From: Acetobacteraceae bacterium
GTDB taxonomy: Bacteria > Pseudomonadota > Alphaproteobacteria > Acetobacterales > Acetobacteraceae
Length of the DNA stretch: 6,129 bases
Direction of reading: 5' to 3'
Assembly: GCA_947476855.1 (NCBI GenBank)
Contig: CANJSR010000309.1
Coordinates: forward strand, 1 to 6,129
Within the stretch, counting starts at the first letter, position 1. The number at the start of each line of letters is the position of its first letter. The notes under the pieces are model-generated. The model searched no databases. It was given only the letters and a program-made list of their open reading frames with translations, and was not told where the DNA came from. Shown here piece by piece: positions 4,921 to 6,129 of the stretch. The translations under genes and the position numbers were made by a program.

Positions 4921-6089
4921 GCCGGCATCTTGCAGCCGGTGCCGGGATCGGCGAGCGCGCCGGCGGCCGGGCCGATCACCTTGTTTTCGCCGTTGCGGGC
5001 TTCGCGCAGCCAGATGGTCTGGATCGGATTGTGGCTGGGCGACAGGGTGAAGGTGCCGCGCGGGCTGTCGATTTTGGCGGCCCGGATGGCGGCGGCCAGC
5101 GGCTTGATGGCGGATGCATCGCCCTTGGTCGCGGCGAGGCCGGCCATCAGCATCTGTGCCGCGTCATAGCCTTGCACGGCATAGACATCGGCGTCCCGCG
5201 TAGTCATCGCCTTGAACGCGACGCGGAAGGCAACGTTCTTGGGATTGTCGAGGCCGTCGCCGTAATGCAATGCGGTCTGGATGCCCTCGGCCGCCGCGCC
5301 CTGGGCCTTCAGCACGCCCTCGGTCAGGAAGCCTGAACCACACAGAGGCAGCTTCGCCCGTAGGCCGGCCGCGGCGTAGTCCTTGACGAACTGCACGGCC
5401 CCGCCGCCGGCGAAGAACGAGCCGACCGCGTCGACGCCGAGGCCCGGAAGCTGGGCCAGGATCGGCTGGAAATTCGCCTCGGGGAACGGCAGGGTCAGCA
5501 CATGGGTCAGTTCGGCGCCGCCGGATTTCAGACCATCGCGGAAGCCTTCGCCCGATTCCTTGCCGGCCGCATAGTCCCAGGTGACCCAGGCCGCCTTCTT
5601 CACGCCCTGGGAGGCCAGCGCCTTGCCCATGCCATAAGCCGGCTGCCAGTTGCTGAACGACGACCGGAACACGTAGGGGGAGCACAGGTCGCGGGTGGCC
5701 GCGACGTTGCCGGCATTGGGGATGATAAGCGGCACTTCCTTGTCGCGCGCCGCCTGCACCAGGGCCATCACCACGCCGGAATGGACGGTGCCGATCATGG
5801 CATCCACATTCTCCCGCCCCAGCAGGCGGTTGACGTTGACCGGCGCTTTGGAGGGATCGGATTCGTCGTCGACCTTGACGATCGTGACCGTCCTTCCGCC
5901 CATCTTGCCGCCGTTTTCCTTCAGGCACAGCTCGATCGCGGCGGCGATGTTCTCACCCAACACGGCGAAGGTGCCGGAGAAAGGCAGCATCAGGCCCAGC
6001 TTCAGGGGGGCACCCTGGGCGATCGCGGGAGTAGCGAGCGTGGCGGCCGCCATCCCGCCCAGAAGCGTGCGGCGTGAAACCTGGGACAT
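4917..6089 (-). CDS. ABC transporter periplasmic substrate-binding protein, branched-chain amino acid (LivJ/Peripla_BP_6) type, Tat-exported
   Basis: 390 aa, the typical size for the class. The N-terminus has a twin-arginine signal: S5-R6-R7-T-L-L, a hydrophobic stretch GGMAAATLATPAIA (11-24), and a probable cleavage after AIA24. The mature protein opens with LKLGLMLPFSGTFAVLGENIAAAIELCL (29-56), the standard start of type I Leu/Ile/Val-type binding proteins. GRTVTIVKVDDESDP (65-79), VDAMIGTVHSG (95-105), VPLIIPNAG (119-127), WVTWDYAAGKESGEGF (168-183) and VQGYDAAQML (305-314) follow in the usual order. It captures a small solute in the periplasm for an ABC permease. No permease or ATPase gene is in the window; they may lie further right, or the protein may pair with a distant complex. 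Homologues bind amino acids, aromatic acids, amides or short-chain acids, so the ligand is open. An SD, AGGGAG, lies seven bases before ATG 6089. Its stop overlaps the MaoC start. Confidence 0.93.
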   Translation of the reverse strand: MSQVSRRTLLGGMAAATLATPAIAQGAPLKLGLMLPFSGTFAVLGENIAAAIELCLKENGGKMGGRTVTIVKVDDESDPSKAPVNVNRLLGRENVDAMIGTVHSGVVMALVQAARDKEVPLIIPNAGNVAATRDLCSPYVFRSSFSNWQPAYGMGKALASQGVKKAAWVTWDYAAGKESGEGFRDGLKSGGAELTHVLTLPFPEANFQPILAQLPGLGVDAVGSFFAGGGAVQFVKDYAAAGLRAKLPLCGSGFLTEGVLKAQGAAAEGIQTALHYGDGLDNPKNVAFRVAFKAMTTRDADVYAVQGYDAAQMLMAGLAATKGDASAIKPLAAAIRAAKIDSPRGTFTLSPSHNPIQTIWLREARNGENKVIGPAAGALADPGTGCKMPA

Positions 6090-6096
6090 GTGAACT

Positions 6097-6102
6097 CTCC
6101 CT
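6097..6102 (-). promoter_or_regulatory. Ribosome binding site of the solute-binding protein gene
   Basis: The minus strand reads AGGGAG, seven bases before ATG 6089. The match and spacing are good and fix the start of the Tat signal peptide. The remaining 27 bases to the right edge (6103-6129) are leader, with no promoter that I can call. Confidence 0.7.
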
Positions 6103-6129
6103 GCTGACCGGCCGATGCGGGCCGTTCGT

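Noticed and set aside
4312..5169. 285-codon plus-strand open frame
   Set aside because: It is antisense to the MaoC and solute-binding protein genes and shows no domain pattern.
5164..5928. 254-codon minus-strand open frame
   Set aside because: It is an Arg/Gly-rich shifted-frame shadow within the solute-binding protein gene.
5502..6077. 191-codon plus-strand open frame
   Set aside because: It is antisense to the solute-binding protein including its signal peptide, and has no recognisable motif.
6109..6124. CGGCC...GGCCG inverted repeat upstream of the binding protein gene
   Set aside because: The arms are only 5 bp in very GC-rich DNA, easily expected by chance, and the region is cut by the window edge.

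Overview
The window reads as chromosomal DNA of a GC-rich alphaproteobacterium. The codons mostly end in G or C, long antisense ORFs shadow the real genes, and a short GATGAC/CCCCGGC palindromic repeat of the kind common in alphaproteobacterial intergenic DNA sits at 977-1045. A Rhodospirillales or Acetobacteraceae-like host is my best guess, from gene content only. I see no tRNA, rRNA, CRISPR array, insertion sequence or phage gene.

Layout, left to right. A minus-strand block covers 1-2679, transcribed from right to left. It starts with an EctD-like Fe(II)/2-oxoglutarate dioxygenase (1882-2679). Three bases later comes an Asp/Glu/hydantoin racemase-superfamily protein (1066-1878). After a 140-base gap with a repeat comes a flavoprotein dehydrogenase of the fumarate reductase / 3-ketosteroid dehydrogenase type, which runs off the left edge (1-925). 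Facing away from this block is a plus-strand major facilitator transporter (2794-4017). It converges, with a 4-base gap, on a small minus-strand HigA-type antitoxin-like regulator (4022-4318) that has no toxin beside it. At the right, a Tat-type periplasmic solute-binding protein of the branched-chain amino acid ABC class (4917-6089) overlaps a MaoC-like acyl-CoA hydratase (4429-4920) by four bases. No intergenic gap exceeds 140 bases.

The window looks like an accessory catabolic locus. It has two uptake proteins (MFS carrier and ABC binding protein), an oxygen-dependent hydroxylase, an isomerase-fold enzyme, a flavin dehydrogenase and an enoyl-CoA hydratase-like enzyme. Together these would suit capture and oxidative breakdown of a small organic acid or a cyclic or amino-acid-derived compound. 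The substrate cannot be read from the sequence, and the joint pathway is inference from gene adjacency.

The points most worth a second look are these: the racemase homologue keeps the first catalytic Cys (C87) but has Glu (E196) where the second is expected; the ectoine-hydroxylase-like enzyme has no ectoine genes nearby; the HigA homologue is orphaned and has an altered recognition-helix region; and the binding-protein/MaoC pair appears translationally coupled.
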